This document shows, one piece after another, positions 1-9,600 of a DNA stretch of 32,500 nt. The stretch's first letter is position 1, and the number at the start of each line of letters is the position of its first letter. The notes under the pieces were generated by a model, which saw only the letters and a program-made list of their open reading frames with translations, did not search any database and was not told the DNA's origin. The stretch is from Prorocentrum cordatum (Eukaryota; Sar; Dinophyceae; Prorocentrales; Prorocentraceae), in contig CAUYUJ010022548.1 in the NCBI GenBank assembly GCA_963575745.1, forward strand, positions 337,137-369,636, read 5' to 3'. The position numbers and the translations under genes were made by a program.

Positions 1-618
1 CTGCGGCGGGCCTGGCCCGGTGGGCAGCGCGGGCATGCTTCCGCACGCGCGGGGTCTGTGGCCAAAAATCGGCCCGCCCGCGCCCGGCGGCCCATCTAGA
101 ATCAGAACGCGCTCTGGAAAAAGCCTCCCTGCCTGCCCCTCGGATGCGCGCGGGGAGGAGGAGGGGCCCTTAGAGGAGGAAGCAGTACAGTCGAGGTTGA
201 TTAGTAGGCCGACCCTGCCAAGGCAAGGGTACCCATGCGTCCTGTGCTTAGCAACCCATGCCTCATACATGGCAACGTGGCCGTCGGAAAGTTTCTAGTG
301 TCCCGCTCGCGTGTGCTCTCCAATCAAACTCGACTGTACCGATACCGCTGCTTGTCCTGGGGAGCCCCGTCGCCACGGTTAGATTCTCCTTGACATTCGG
401 GTCAGGCCGCACACCGGGAGGGGGTCTGGCAAGTAGCGGTTTCGGCACCCTTTTGTCCCCCCTGCCCTCCTCTGCCTGTGCTCCTCCTCTCGAGGCAGCG
501 CCATAATGGACGAGGGCGAGCGGATCGGCGACGGGGCCCGTTCCCATGCAGGTTCGGCACGTTCCGTCGCCAACTCGGGCGGTACTGGCACCATGCTTCG
601 GGGGCTGCTTCCCCCAAT
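1..618. other. No recognisable gene
   Basis: Open frames exist on both strands but none shows convincing codon bias, splice context or a family resemblance. I see nothing to annotate here. Confidence 0.5.
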
Positions 619-893
619 GCGTGAATCGGGCGCCCACGCTGATGGGCCTGTATTCCACAACCACCACAACCGTAAGTTGGAGGGGGAAGGAGGAGGAGGA
701 CGAGGAGGAGGAGGACGAGGAGGAGGAGGACGAGGAGGAGGAGGACGAGGAGGAGGAGGAGGAGGAGGAGGAGGTGGAGGAGGAGGAGGAGGAGGAGGAG
801 GAGGAGCAGGACCCCCTCCCCCTCCAACTTATGGTGGTGGTGGTGGTGGAAAACAGGCCCATCACACGCGCCGGATCCACGAATTCGTAATCC
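619..893. repeat. Long hairpin enclosing a (GGA)n tract
   Basis: Two inverted arms, about 619-687 and 813-893, flank a purine tract of GGA repeats at about 684-812. Both arms share, in opposite orientation, the core GATGGGCCTGT followed by TTCCAC, a run of ACC triplets and TAAGTTGGAGGGGG. Similarity continues outward more weakly through GTGAATCGGGCGC on the left against the reverse complement of the right arm. The arrangement resembles a foldback or MITE-type element that has acquired or nucleated a microsatellite. I found no clear target-site duplication. Confidence 0.7.
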
Positions 894-1067
894 ATGATCG
901 CGTGTGCCAGATCCTCCTCTGCCTCCACTCCGCCCGGGGTGATCGGTGCCCCTCGGTGCTTCTCGCCTTCCTTCCTCCTCTCTGCGTGCTCCTTTTCCGC
1001 TTAATTTCTCTCCGCCTCCCTTGCCCCCCCCCCCCTTGAATCCTCCCCCCCCGGCGGGGGAGAGGGA

Positions 1068-1160
1068 AAGAGGAGGAGCAGGAGGACGAGGAGGAGGAGA
1101 GCGGGGAGGAAGAGTGGGAGGAGTGCGACGAGTGCGAGGAGGAGAAGGAGTGGAAGGATC
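1068..1160. repeat. Impure GGA/GAG-rich purine tract
   Basis: This is an imperfect purine-rich tract (AGGAGGA and GACGAGGAGG motifs) that leads into the dispersed repeat at 1158. It is low-complexity and probably non-coding. Confidence 0.6.
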
Positions 1161-1310
1161 GGGTCGGACAAAAGGAGGTGATCGAGAGAAAGAGGGAGGG
1201 ACCAAAGTTACTGCACGCAGCTGATTTCGGCTCCACCGCCCAGCGTGTTCTTCGATACATTGGCGCGGGGAGGCGCTGGTGAAGCCAGCTACGTACAGCT
1301 GACTCGCTAC
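1158..1310 (+). repeat. Dispersed repeat, family R1, copy 1
   Basis: This stretch aligns with 31655-31825. Shared blocks include GGGTCGGaC, a purine spacer, CTGC then GCaGCTGaTTTCGGC, TCGATACATgGGCGC, GGGAGGCGC and CAGCTACGT followed by AGCTGAtTC. The two copies lie about 30 kb apart in the same orientation. The repeated CAGCT/AGCTG motifs could form a short stem. The family identity is unknown. Confidence 0.65.
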
Positions 1311-1563
1311 TTACGTACACGCCCCCATTTGCTACCCCTCCCGTCCCCAAGCCCCATCCGCACCAGTTCCTGCAAGCCTCCCCCCTCGCTGCGGAAAAAG
1401 TGTCCCCTCGAGAGACTGGCGCGCCCCATGGGCCTGTCGCTCCGGCGAGCGAGCCCCACTTTTGGAAGCGAGCCGTCCTCCAGCTTTCTCGCTACAGGAG
1501 GTGCTGAGCGGCATAGTCGACGCGCATAGTAAGGACGCGCGTCTTTTCCAGGGTACCCTGGTT

Positions 1564-1677
1564 TCCTTGCTTCTGAGGCACGTGCTTTGCCGCTTCCACT
1601 GGCCAGCCTCTCGGGGTACCCGCAGGGCTCGGTCGCGTCCTTGCTTCTGAGGCACGTGCTTTGCCAGCTTCCACTGC
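1564..1677 (+). repeat. Tandem duplication with 74-bp spacing
   Basis: A block of about 38 bp beginning TCCTTGCTTCTGAGGCACGT and ending GCTTCCACTG occurs at 1564-1601 and again at 1638-1677. The two copies are nearly identical, with one extra A in the second. No coding role is apparent. Confidence 0.75.
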
Positions 1678-1774
1678 GTCCTTACCACCCGTCCTTGTAG
1701 CACGTTGTCACGGTATGACCGGAAAGGTCAAGGAGAGTCAAGGAAGTGTTCAATGAGCGCACCACTTTTGTGAA

Positions 1775-1845
1775 TGAGCCGCCATCCATCCGCGCAGCTG
1801 CTGCACAGTCCTGCGCTGCGTCAGAAGTTGAGCACGCCCCAGGAG
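1775..1845 (+). repeat. Dispersed repeat fragment, family R2, beside a GGA tract
   Basis: It contains CCATCCatCCGCGCAGCTGCTG and then CAGTCCTGCG followed by TCAGAAGTTGA. The second half recurs at 2754-2790 directly after another GGA tract. The first half recurs in degenerate form near 2811-2845 and 3010-3055. This suggests one repeat family broken up by, or seeding, purine microsatellites. Confidence 0.5.
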
Positions 1846-2012
1846 GAGGAGGGGGAGGAGGAGCTGGAGGAGGAGGAGGAGGAGGAGGAGGAGGAGGAGG
1901 CGGAGGAGGAGGCGGAGGAGGAGGAGGAGGAGGAGGAGGAGGGAGGAGGAGGAGAGGAGGAGGAGGAGGAGAGGAGGGGGAGGGGGAGGTGGAGGAGGAG
2001 GAGGAGGAGGGA
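1840..2012. repeat. (GGA)n microsatellite
   Basis: The tract is an almost pure polypurine GGA/GAGG array with occasional C and T interruptions. Reading frames through it give only poly-Gly, poly-Glu or poly-Arg and should not be taken as genes. Confidence 0.9.
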
Positions 2013-2640
2013 ATCGGAATCGCGATGCGATGTAATGAGAGAGGGCAGACAAAACCCGAACTACGAGGACATCGCTCGGTTCGTGGGCTTGCTACCTTGA
2101 TATTTGGGCCATTGCCCAGCATGGAAATTCTGAATATATCGACGACGGGTGTCACTCAGGGGCGTGTGACAGGGCTGAGACAGAGGTTGCCTCAGCTGAC
2201 TGCTCCCGAAGAACCCGCACGTCGAACAAATCCAAATGGTGAGCGAGCGAGAGAAAACCATGGTATGTGTTTCATGCACCCAGCCCCCCCCTATTTGCAA
2301 ACTCTGACCCCTCGGCAGCTGACACAACACTGAATCTACTGCAATGAGGGGCCTGCAAACACTCCTTCACCAGAGAGTCGCGGCCTCCTCAGAGGCCGAA
2401 TTGAAGCATCTGGTACAACGACGGCCTGACTCGTCGAAGCAGTGCTCGGACTCGAACACAGACACGATGCTCGGAGCAGGAGGAGGGGGGGGAGGAGGAG
2501 GGCGGTCCTGCCTTGTGGTACCTCTCGCTCGACCTGTCCCCGTCGGAGCTGCGGCCGAGGCTACCATCGCCTCGAGGGTCGTACGGAGGAGTCGCCTCCG
2601 CACGAGACTGGCGTCCCTCTCCACTCGCGCCAATCTGGCG
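2013..2640. other. No recognisable gene
   Basis: I see no convincing coding bias or RNA gene. A short imperfect palindrome, GGCCTCctcaGAGGCC, lies near 2380-2396, and a similar GGCCTCAGAGGCC lies near 22156. Confidence 0.4.
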
Positions 2641-2646
2641 CGGGTC

Positions 2647-2752
2647 AGGAGGAGGAGGAGGAGGAGGAGGAGGAGGAGGAGGAGGAGGAGGGAGGAGGAG
2701 GGGGAGGAGGGGGAGGAGGAGGAGGAGGAGGAGGAGGAGGAGGAGGAGGAGG
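2647..2752. repeat. (GGA)n microsatellite
   Basis: Polypurine GGA array with GGGGA interruptions. An R2 fragment (CAGTCCTGCG followed by CTCAGAAGTTGA) follows it immediately. Confidence 0.9.
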
Positions 2753-2753
2753 C

Positions 2754-3060
2754 AGTCCTGCGATGGCTCAGAAGTTGATTAAGCCCCAGTTGAGCGCTTC
2801 ATGCTGAAACGGAGCCGCACTCCATCCGTGTAGCCGTGGCACACTTGACAACGCCTGGTCGGTCTGCAGCGAGAGTGTGAAGAGGAGCCATATTCCTTCT
2901 GGCGCTCGGGCACTGTCCACATCTTGGAGACGGCCTGGCCTCCACCTGCGAAACGAAACGGTCGGAAGATGATATCATGCGAATCTGCGCGGCGCGGCGG
3001 CCAGGGCCACACTGTGAAAATCCCTCGCCGTCCATTCGTGCAGTTGCTGGAGGATTCGGG
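2754..3060 (+). repeat. R2 repeat fragments (three degenerate pieces)
   Basis: Segments at 2754-2790, about 2811-2845 and about 3010-3055 resemble different parts of the R2 sequence at 1775-1845. Shared pieces are CAGTCCTGCG followed by CAGAAGTTGA, and CCATcCGtGcAGctGcTGG. Divergence is high and the unit boundary is unclear. Confidence 0.4.
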
Positions 3061-3180
3061 CTTCGGGAACATCCGCGCTGAGGAGGTCGCAGGCGAAGCC
3101 GCAGCCCCGCGCGGCGGCCCTGCTGCCACGTTCCGAGGAGTAGATTGTGAAGGCCTTGCGGCTGCTGCCGCCGACCCACA

Positions 3181-3232
3181 AAGACGACGACAACCACGAC
3201 GACGACCATGACGACAACGACAACGACGAGCT
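3181..3232. repeat. (GAC)n/(CAA)n triplet-rich tract
   Basis: Imperfect GAC, AAC and CAC triplets encode an Asp/His/Asn run in one frame. They lie just before a large GGA array. The tract is low-complexity and is not accepted as a gene. Confidence 0.6.
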
Positions 3233-3280
3233 GATGACCTGGCCACAGGCTCGAGACACGGGGCGGGCGGTGGAGGGAGG

Positions 3281-3460
3281 ACGCGGAGGAGGAGGAGGAG
3301 GAGGAGGAGGAGGCGGAGGAGGAGGAGGAGGAGGAGGAGAATGTGGAGGAAGAGGAGGCGGAGGAGGTGGCGGCAAAGGAGGGGGGAGGGGGAGGGAGGG
3401 GGAGGGGGAGGGGGAGGAGGAAGAGGAGGAGGAGGAGGAGGAGAGGAGGAGGAGGACGAG

Positions 3461-3491
<31 letters not shown>

Positions 3492-3512
3492 AGGAGGAGG
3501 AGGGAGGTAGAC
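3281..3512. repeat. Large (GGA)n/(GGGGA)n polypurine array
   Basis: About 230 bp of nearly uninterrupted purines on the + strand. It directly precedes the 5'-truncated LINE tail. Confidence 0.9.
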
Positions 3513-3529
3513 GAGGATGGGGAGTCTGG

Positions 3530-4790
3530 TTTCGGGTCCGCGGAGCGCCGCGCCGATGCGGTTTGGCGGTTTGGCTGGGCTCCTGGCGCGCCGTGCAGGG
3601 CGCGGTGCGGGCGCGACAGGAGAAACCAACCCTGGCGGAGGCAGAGGCCGCGACGCCGAAGCTGACGGCCGCTGCGGCGGAGGCGAAGGCCCGCCTCCCG
3701 GGGGGGGCCCTTGTCCGGCTGGACCCTGGGCGCCAGGTCGAGCAGCGCGCCTACACGAAGCAGCTGGTGGCCCGCTCGCACGCCGACCTCTGAGCGCACC
3801 TCGTCGAGCTTGTGGCGGAATTTGTCCTGTCCCAAGGCGAGACCGGCGCAGTGATGCTGCAGCCGCCGAGCTTGCCGCATCTTTTCCTTGGAGACGACGA
3901 GTTCGCGGTCACGCTGCGGCGGCGCCTGGTGTACTTCGACCCAGCAGGCGAGGGCGGCGCCCCGTGCCAGAACACGGCCGCGTTTGCGGGCGCGCAGTGC
4001 GTGGCCAGCACGGCAGAGCCCCACGCAAGGCGCGCGGCCGACTGCAACGTTGGTTCGTTGGTTGGATCATTTTCCCGAGCGCCCCGACCTCGGGGAGGGC
4101 GGTCCTCCAGGAAGCCGTTGCGACATTGGCCATCGACATCATGAAAGTGACGCGGGCTACCTACCCCAGGGAATTTATGCAGGCCTGAGTGGTGGTTCTC
4201 CGCCGTGTAGCTTGTCTACCTGATGCGTTGGTTTGCACGACTCCGTTATGACCAGGTTCTAAACTTCGATCGTTTGTTCCTGAAGTACAACCTTTCATTC
4301 ATGTCCGCGACCAGTTGGGCGACGGGTCGGCGGAGCCTTATGGCTCTGAGTCCGTGACGACTGAGCAGCGCATCCCATCCTGGGACGCAGTGACCACGGA
4401 GCGCACCCAAGCAGCCGTCCTCGACGCGGTCCTGGCGCATCCAGGCGGGCGCGCGTGCATCGACGCAAGCGCGGCCGAGGCCATCGCTGCCGATGGCGCG
4501 ACTGCGCGCAGGCGCGCCCGCGTCGCCGGCGCAGCGGCCCGGGAGCGGGGACAGGATAAGCGTTCCCGCGACCCCAGCCTTAGTCTGGTGGCGGCGATGG
4601 TGGAGACTGGCGGACACCTGGGGCGCAAATTCGAGTCGTTCCTACGCGAGCGCGCCCCGGCAGACCTGGTCGCGGCCGTCGCGCGCGGCAGTGCGGCCAT
4701 GCTGCTCAGCAGTGCCGGGCTGCGCGCGAGGCCATGGCCGCCCTGCCCCCAGGGGCTGGGCTGCGGCTGGGCCCGCCGCTTAGCTGAGCC
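3530..4790 (+). pseudogene. LINE retrotransposon ORF2 tail, 5'-truncated and broken
   Basis: This reads as the C-terminal, post-polymerase part of a non-LTR reverse transcriptase protein of the kind common in dinoflagellates. One frame runs from about 3530 through an Ala/Glu-rich helical stretch to a TGA at 3791-3793. It continues in the same frame with AHLVELVAEFVLSQGETG, then FAVTLRRRL, then a Cys/His knuckle-like segment (GAPCQN, GAQC, EPHARRAADC) near 3960-4045. The downstream part restarts near 4297 with HVRDQLGDG and EQRIPSWDA, then a helical segment with VETGG to about 4720. In intact relatives these parts are expected to be contiguous, so about 245 bp at 4053-4297 is an insertion or unspliced spacer. 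The polymerase domain is absent upstream, where a GGA array begins. Family assignment is from recalled pattern similarity only. Confidence 0.6.
4053..4297. other. Segment interrupting the LINE tail
   Basis: This stretch separates the Cys/His knuckle from the expected HVRD continuation. It begins with GTTGGTTCGTTGGTTGG and lacks the coding bias of its flanks. It could be an intron (candidate GT start at 4053, no strong AG end), a small insertion, or decay. Confidence 0.35.
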
Positions 4791-5065
4791 GCGCCCGTCC
4801 CTCGCCCTCCAGTCCGCCCCCTCCTGGCTGCGTTCATTAATTTATTCTTTCCGCCGCGTTCCCCCTGTACTCTGCGCCGCGTGCCTGCTTCGTTCCTCCT
4901 CGTCCTGCGCCCCTCGTCCCTCCCACCTCGCGCTCCCCTGTTTCTCTCGGTTCCGCGGCCTCTCTCGCTCCTTCCGCCCGCCCCCGTCCTCCGTCTCGCC
5001 CGTCCCTCGTCCCCGTCTGATCGTTGGGGGGCGCGGTGATGTATTAGTTGGTTTTTTTTTTGCAG
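4791..5065 (+). other. Pyrimidine-rich stretch ending in an acceptor-like site
   Basis: A C/T-rich stretch ends in a T-run and GCAG at 5050-5065, which looks like a good 3' splice acceptor. It resembles the pyrimidine-rich intron 1 of gene A in composition. Confidence 0.4.
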
Positions 5066-5160
5066 ACTCTGCAGGTCACGGAGACTGCGTCGGGGTGGCG
5101 CCAAACCAAGCTGGTCCGCGTGCCCGGCAGGGTCGGCGAGCTTGGCGTCGACACTGGGCT
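5066..5160 (+). other. Possible orphan exon
   Basis: After the acceptor-like site, one frame reads TLQVTETASGWRQTKLV and continues for about 30 residues with fair codon bias. No partner exon or family is recognised. It could be a remnant of the LINE tail or noise. Confidence 0.2.
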
Positions 5161-5194
5161 GCCCGCATCCCCCCCCCATTGCCGCTTCCGCCCC

Positions 5195-5316
5195 CCTTCC
5201 CCTCTCGCCCCGCGTTGTGCTCAGAACGTTGCGGCGGGCGCCCCCTGGAACATTATGGGGCCAATCCCTGTTGCCCCCCAACCTCCTCCGAATCGTTTCG
5301 CTGGTTTTTGTTTGTA
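5195..5316 (+). repeat. Direct repeat R3, copy 1
   Basis: About 120 bp that recurs at 5735-5870 at roughly 90% identity by eye. Shared blocks include TCTCGCCCCGCGTTGT, TCAGAACGT, GGAACATTATGGGGCCAATCC and TCCTCCGAATCGTTTCGCTG. It ends in GTTTTTGTTTGTAG, which resembles a 3' splice acceptor. Confidence 0.85.
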
Positions 5317-5451
5317 GCGCGGCATCCCGCCACTTGAGGGCTGCGCGGAGTTCCGCGCCAGAGGCAGCGGTCCATGCAGTCGCGCGATGTGTTGGTGTTC
5401 CGCGTTTTTTAGATGATCGGCCGACACGCCTAACCCCAATGGCCATTCGGA

Positions 5452-5524
5452 GGAGGAACAGGAGAAGGAGGGGGGGAACAGGAGGAGGAGGAGCAGGAGG
5501 AGGAGGAGGAGGAGGAGGAGGACC
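5452..5524. repeat. GGA-rich microsatellite
   Basis: Imperfect GGA array with AACAGG and GCAGG interruptions, lying between the two R3 copies. Confidence 0.8.
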
Positions 5525-5734
5525 AGGGTAAACCCAAGAGTCGTCGAACATGTTGTGATAGACCCTCCCTCCAAACTCCTGTTCATATGCCCTTACAGCG
5601 GGCGTTTCCACTGACGGAACGAACTGTCTTGTTGGCAGGCAACCAAAAGCTTGAAGCATGCCCAAACATGTTTCTCTGGATTCCCACGCCACGGATCAAA
5701 TCGACTGTTGCGTCATGACAATCCTGAATATTGC

Positions 5735-5870
5735 CCCTCTGCCCTCCTTCCCGTCTCGCCCCGCGTTGTCTTCAGAACGTGGCGGCGGGCGTTCCTTGGA
5801 ACATTATGGGGCCAATCCCCGTTGCCCCCCAATCTCCTCCGAATCGTTTCGCTGGTTTTTGCTTGTAGCA
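5735..5870 (+). repeat. Direct repeat R3, copy 2
   Basis: Second copy, about 540 bp downstream of the first. It also ends in an acceptor-like GTTTTTGCTTGTAG. The sequences after the two TAG ends are unrelated, so the shared part stops at or near a potential splice boundary. Confidence 0.85.
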
Positions 5871-6055
5871 CGGGGGTCTTCGAGTCCAGGAACGCAGTGT
5901 GCGGCTTCAACGGGCGATCGCCGCAGCAGCCAGACAGGTGAGCACCCGCACGTGGCGAACTTGGCTGGACAATCTTTTCTTGTTTCAATTGGCGCATGCC
6001 GAGCCGAGGCAGCGCTGAAGGCCGAGTGCGAGCGCTCTCCCCGCTTTCCTTCCTT

Positions 6056-6179
6056 TTTTTCTTCCTCCTCCTCCTCCTCCTCCTCCTCCTCCTCCTCCTC
6101 CTCCTCCTCCTCCTCCTCCTCCTCCTCCTCCTCCTCCTCCTCCTCCTCCTCCTCCTCCTCCTCCTCCTCCTCCTCCTCT
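6056..6179. repeat. Pure (TCC)n microsatellite
   Basis: About 40 near-perfect TCC triplets, the reverse-strand equivalent of the GGA arrays. It encodes only poly-Ser, poly-Leu or poly-Pro on this strand. Confidence 0.95.
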
Positions 6180-6337
6180 GTGCCCGATCACGAAGGGTGG
6201 CTGGCCAGAGCGACCGCGCTTTTCCGTGCTCGCCCACATGGTGCTGCTTTCTACCACCTCCGGCACAACCTGGATAGATGGAGTATGCCAACGCTCCCAG
6301 GACGCAGGGTCCACAGGGTTGTGACGACTTTCAATGT

Positions 6338-6392
6338 TTTGGTGGGGCATGCTTGGGTAGTTCTTTGCCCCTTTGGGGTATCTTCGCAGTTT
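6338..6392 (+). repeat. Partial copy of the foldback-element end
   Basis: The sequence GGGGCATGC, TTGGGTAGTTCTTTGCCCC, TTT and GGGTATCTtC matches the reverse complement of 18664-18716, the outer end of the right arm of the foldback element, at about 90% over 50 bp. It lies upstream of gene A, inverted relative to the copy at 18716. Confidence 0.7.
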
Positions 6393-6649
6393 ATGTTTCA
6401 GGAGCACTTAAGTTGTATACGGGTTAGCATCGGGGTTATGAGTAACAGCGTGACCTTATGTATGGTAGATGCACTACGTAGTCATGGTTTGCGAAGGCGG
6501 CTCGGTTATCCTGGATCACACCATCACGCAAGCCGTCCCATCATTATCATCAATTCGTCACGTCATCTCTTCTGTTGTTGTTGCCGTTTTGACCCAAATC
6601 CTTTATCGGCTGGCTGTTCCAGCCATCCATCCTGGCGGCGGGCTCCTTC

Positions 6650-9600
6650 ATGCTCGCCGCCTGGGCGGCTGCGGCGGAGGAGGAGGAGGACGCCGAGGCC
6701 GAGGAGCTCTTCCAGTGGGCGGCCGACGCGGCCGACGCCGCGGAGGACGCCGACGTCGCCGCCGCGGAGGGCGCCGACGCCGGCGCCGCGGAGGACGCCG
6801 ACGCCGTCACCGACGCCGCCGCCCTCGTGCGCGCAGCTGCGCTGGCCCGCGAGGTTTCGGAGCCAGGTCTGGGAGGAGGGGGTATCACAACTTCTTCCTC
6901 CTTCCCCTGCTCATCCTTCCCCCCTCCTCCGTTTCTGCATCCTGCCGTCCCCCTTCCTCATCCTCCGCCTCTGCCTCCGCTTCCCTCGTCCTCACCCCTC
7001 GCATCCCTCTCCCTCGCTTCCCTCTCCCTCCTCCCCCTCCCTCCTCCCCAATCCCTCCCCCCCCCTCCATGCTGCGCTTGTTCCTTGAGGAGGGCCCCAT
7101 CTGTCTGCCTTCCTCGCCCCTCCGTGCTCCCCCCCTCCCTTCCCCTCCCCCCTCATCCCCATCCCTCATCCACCCTCCCTCCCCCCCCCCCCCTTCCCTT
7201 CCTTCCCCTCCCCCCTTCCCTCCTCCCCCTACCCTCTCCCCCCATATCCTCCCCTCTCATCCCCCCCGCTTCCCATGCCCAGGTTGCAGCCCCGAGACGG
7301 TGCTCGACGTCGTGTTCGACTGGTCCTTGATCGCGCTGCGCGGGCAGCTGGTCGTCAAGCAGGTGCCCGAGTCGTGGGGCCACTTCTTGGACGAAGCTGC
7401 TCGCGGCGAAGGCGCCGTCACGCGATCGTCCATCAGAGAGTCAGCGCGGAGGTTCGCGCTGCCAGTCTCGTCCGCCCGTCGTGCCACGCAGCTGTTCTAC
7501 GCCTCCTTGTGGTGCGTGTACAACGAGTGGATGAGGCGGCGCATGATCGTCACTGTCGCTCAGTGCGTAGAACGGGGCGGACGAGCTAGATATTTTAGAT
7601 TGCACGTCAGGCCAGACGAGACCCCCATGAAGTTGTGCGTCGCCCACGACATGTACGAGGAGCGCGACGTGGAGGTTGAGGGCCGCGAGTTTGGAGACGC
7701 ACATCGCGACGCAGGAGTTCATTCAGCTCGGGACTCAGGGCCGACGAAGCTGGCCAACTCGGAGTGGCTGGTTGACGTCATCTTGAGCATCGGTGATCGG
7801 CTGATCCTCATCACGTCCTGCTGGGTACAACCGAAACGGTGTGCACGTCGGGGTCCTGGTCCGTGTCCTTGGGGCCTGTCCTCCCCGCCATCGTCTGCCC
7901 ATATCCTCGGGCTCTCCCTTTTGTCGCCCTTTCCTGCCCCCACCTCGGTGGCCCAGGCCCGCCCCTGCCCCCGTCGTAGCGCACCGTCCCTCCAGAGCCC
8001 CCGAAGCTAGGGTTGGCCCGTGTGCGGCGGGAAGGTGGAGGACGGGATCGGGCGGGAGGGAGGGATTCGGAATTTAGGGGGCGATGGAGGGGGGGAGGAT
8101 GAGGTGACGGGGAGGATGAGGGGAGGCACAGTAGGTGGAGTAAGTTGGAGGGGTCGGGGCCAGGGTGTCACAGGGCGCGTGAGGCCAGCCACGTTAACGT
8201 GCTTCCCCAGGTTCCCGATGGTGGCGCCAATACTTGCGATGCAGCACACGACCGCCAACAACTGGAGGGGCGCCTTTCGCTCCATGGAGTCCAGCCTAGG
8301 GCTCGCCCCGATCAAGGACATGTTCGAGGTTGCTGACAGGTTCAGCTGCTCAGACGGGGACGCCTCCATCGGCAGGGCGGAGAGAGCTGCTGCGATAGAC
8401 GATGCATGTACTCCATTGCGCGTGTTGTGCACGATACATAGGATCAACACGGCTCGGTGCGATGCCATTAGTATATTGAAGGAGACAGTTACGTTTGTCA
8501 CCCACTTCATCTTATCAGTGAGGGCTGGCGGCATGATGAGGCATTTTCGGAGGGCGTTCACTCGCGTGTTCAAGAGGTTAGCGCACAATGGGATCGCCAG
8601 GGACCGCTTGCCCAGCACGGCACAGCGAGATCGTAACCACCAGTTGCTATCCAAGTTCACGAGCATGAAGTCCAGGAAGGCAAAGTTGTGCGCGGTGCGG
8701 ATACTGGCGCACTTACCTGGGGATTGGAGCGACGAGAGCATCATCACCACGTACCCCGAGCCGCACCATTCAGACGCGCATCACTTGTCACACGTTCTGG
8801 CCCAGCTCGTCGGCTCCATGTGCAGCGCAGCCCCCACGAATTTCCCCAGCAACAAGTGGCAGAAGAGCGAGGAGGCCGTGCATTGGATGGGGGCCCTGAC
8901 CCCCCATGGGTTGTTACGTCGCACATTCGAGGAGTTCTGCCGCCTGCACAGGGACCCGTTCGCCCCCGTCGACGTCGACCTTGGCGACGGCGCCGACATG
9001 ATGGCCATCGAGGCGGCGGATGCTGGCGACTTTGCGCTCGGCGATGAGGGCGCCATCGTAGACGCAGCGGCCGCTGATGCTCTTGCGCCAGCTGGAGCAG
9101 CGTCCGTCCCAGATCCAGTTGAGGCCAAGCGCAAGGAGCTGGCGCATTATCGTAAGAGTGCCCTTGGCTTTTTCACGAAGTTCGGCACTGCTGGAGTCGC
9201 GACCAGGTTGCTGATGATGGCCTCGGGCATGGAGCACCACGTGACGTTGATGAATTCTAACTTTTTCAGGAGTGGGAAGAAATACGAGCGACAGCAGCGT
9301 GCACGTGAGATCAGAGCACGACAAGCGAACCCCCAGCAGGAGGCCATGCGACCGCCGCCCAGACGGCACCGTCTCGAGGAGGCGTACGAGGTGAAGTACG
9401 AGGACGCCTTCATGCGTGGGACCTGGAAGACGATGCACGACGACTGGGAGTTTATCCCCATGGGCGAACGTACCCTACAGCAGCAGACCGACATGTTCAA
9501 AACGCTGGCTCGTGGTGCTACCCTGGTGCATCGCATTCGATCAAAGCACTTGAACTACCCCTTCAAGCTCTTGGCAGTCCCTTGGCATCACGGCCTGGCG

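Noticed and set aside
263-928. Long open frames through GGA arrays (poly-Ser, poly-Glu, poly-Gly proteins), here and at 1746-2333, 2975-4024, 5658-7088 and 20286-21143
   Set aside because: They come from triplet repeats that lack stops in several frames on both strands at once. No non-repeat domain continues them.
8020-8210. N-terminal extension of gene A's last exon to 8020
   Set aside because: The G-rich sequence lacks coding bias and lies upstream of a good acceptor that fits the phase from exon 2.
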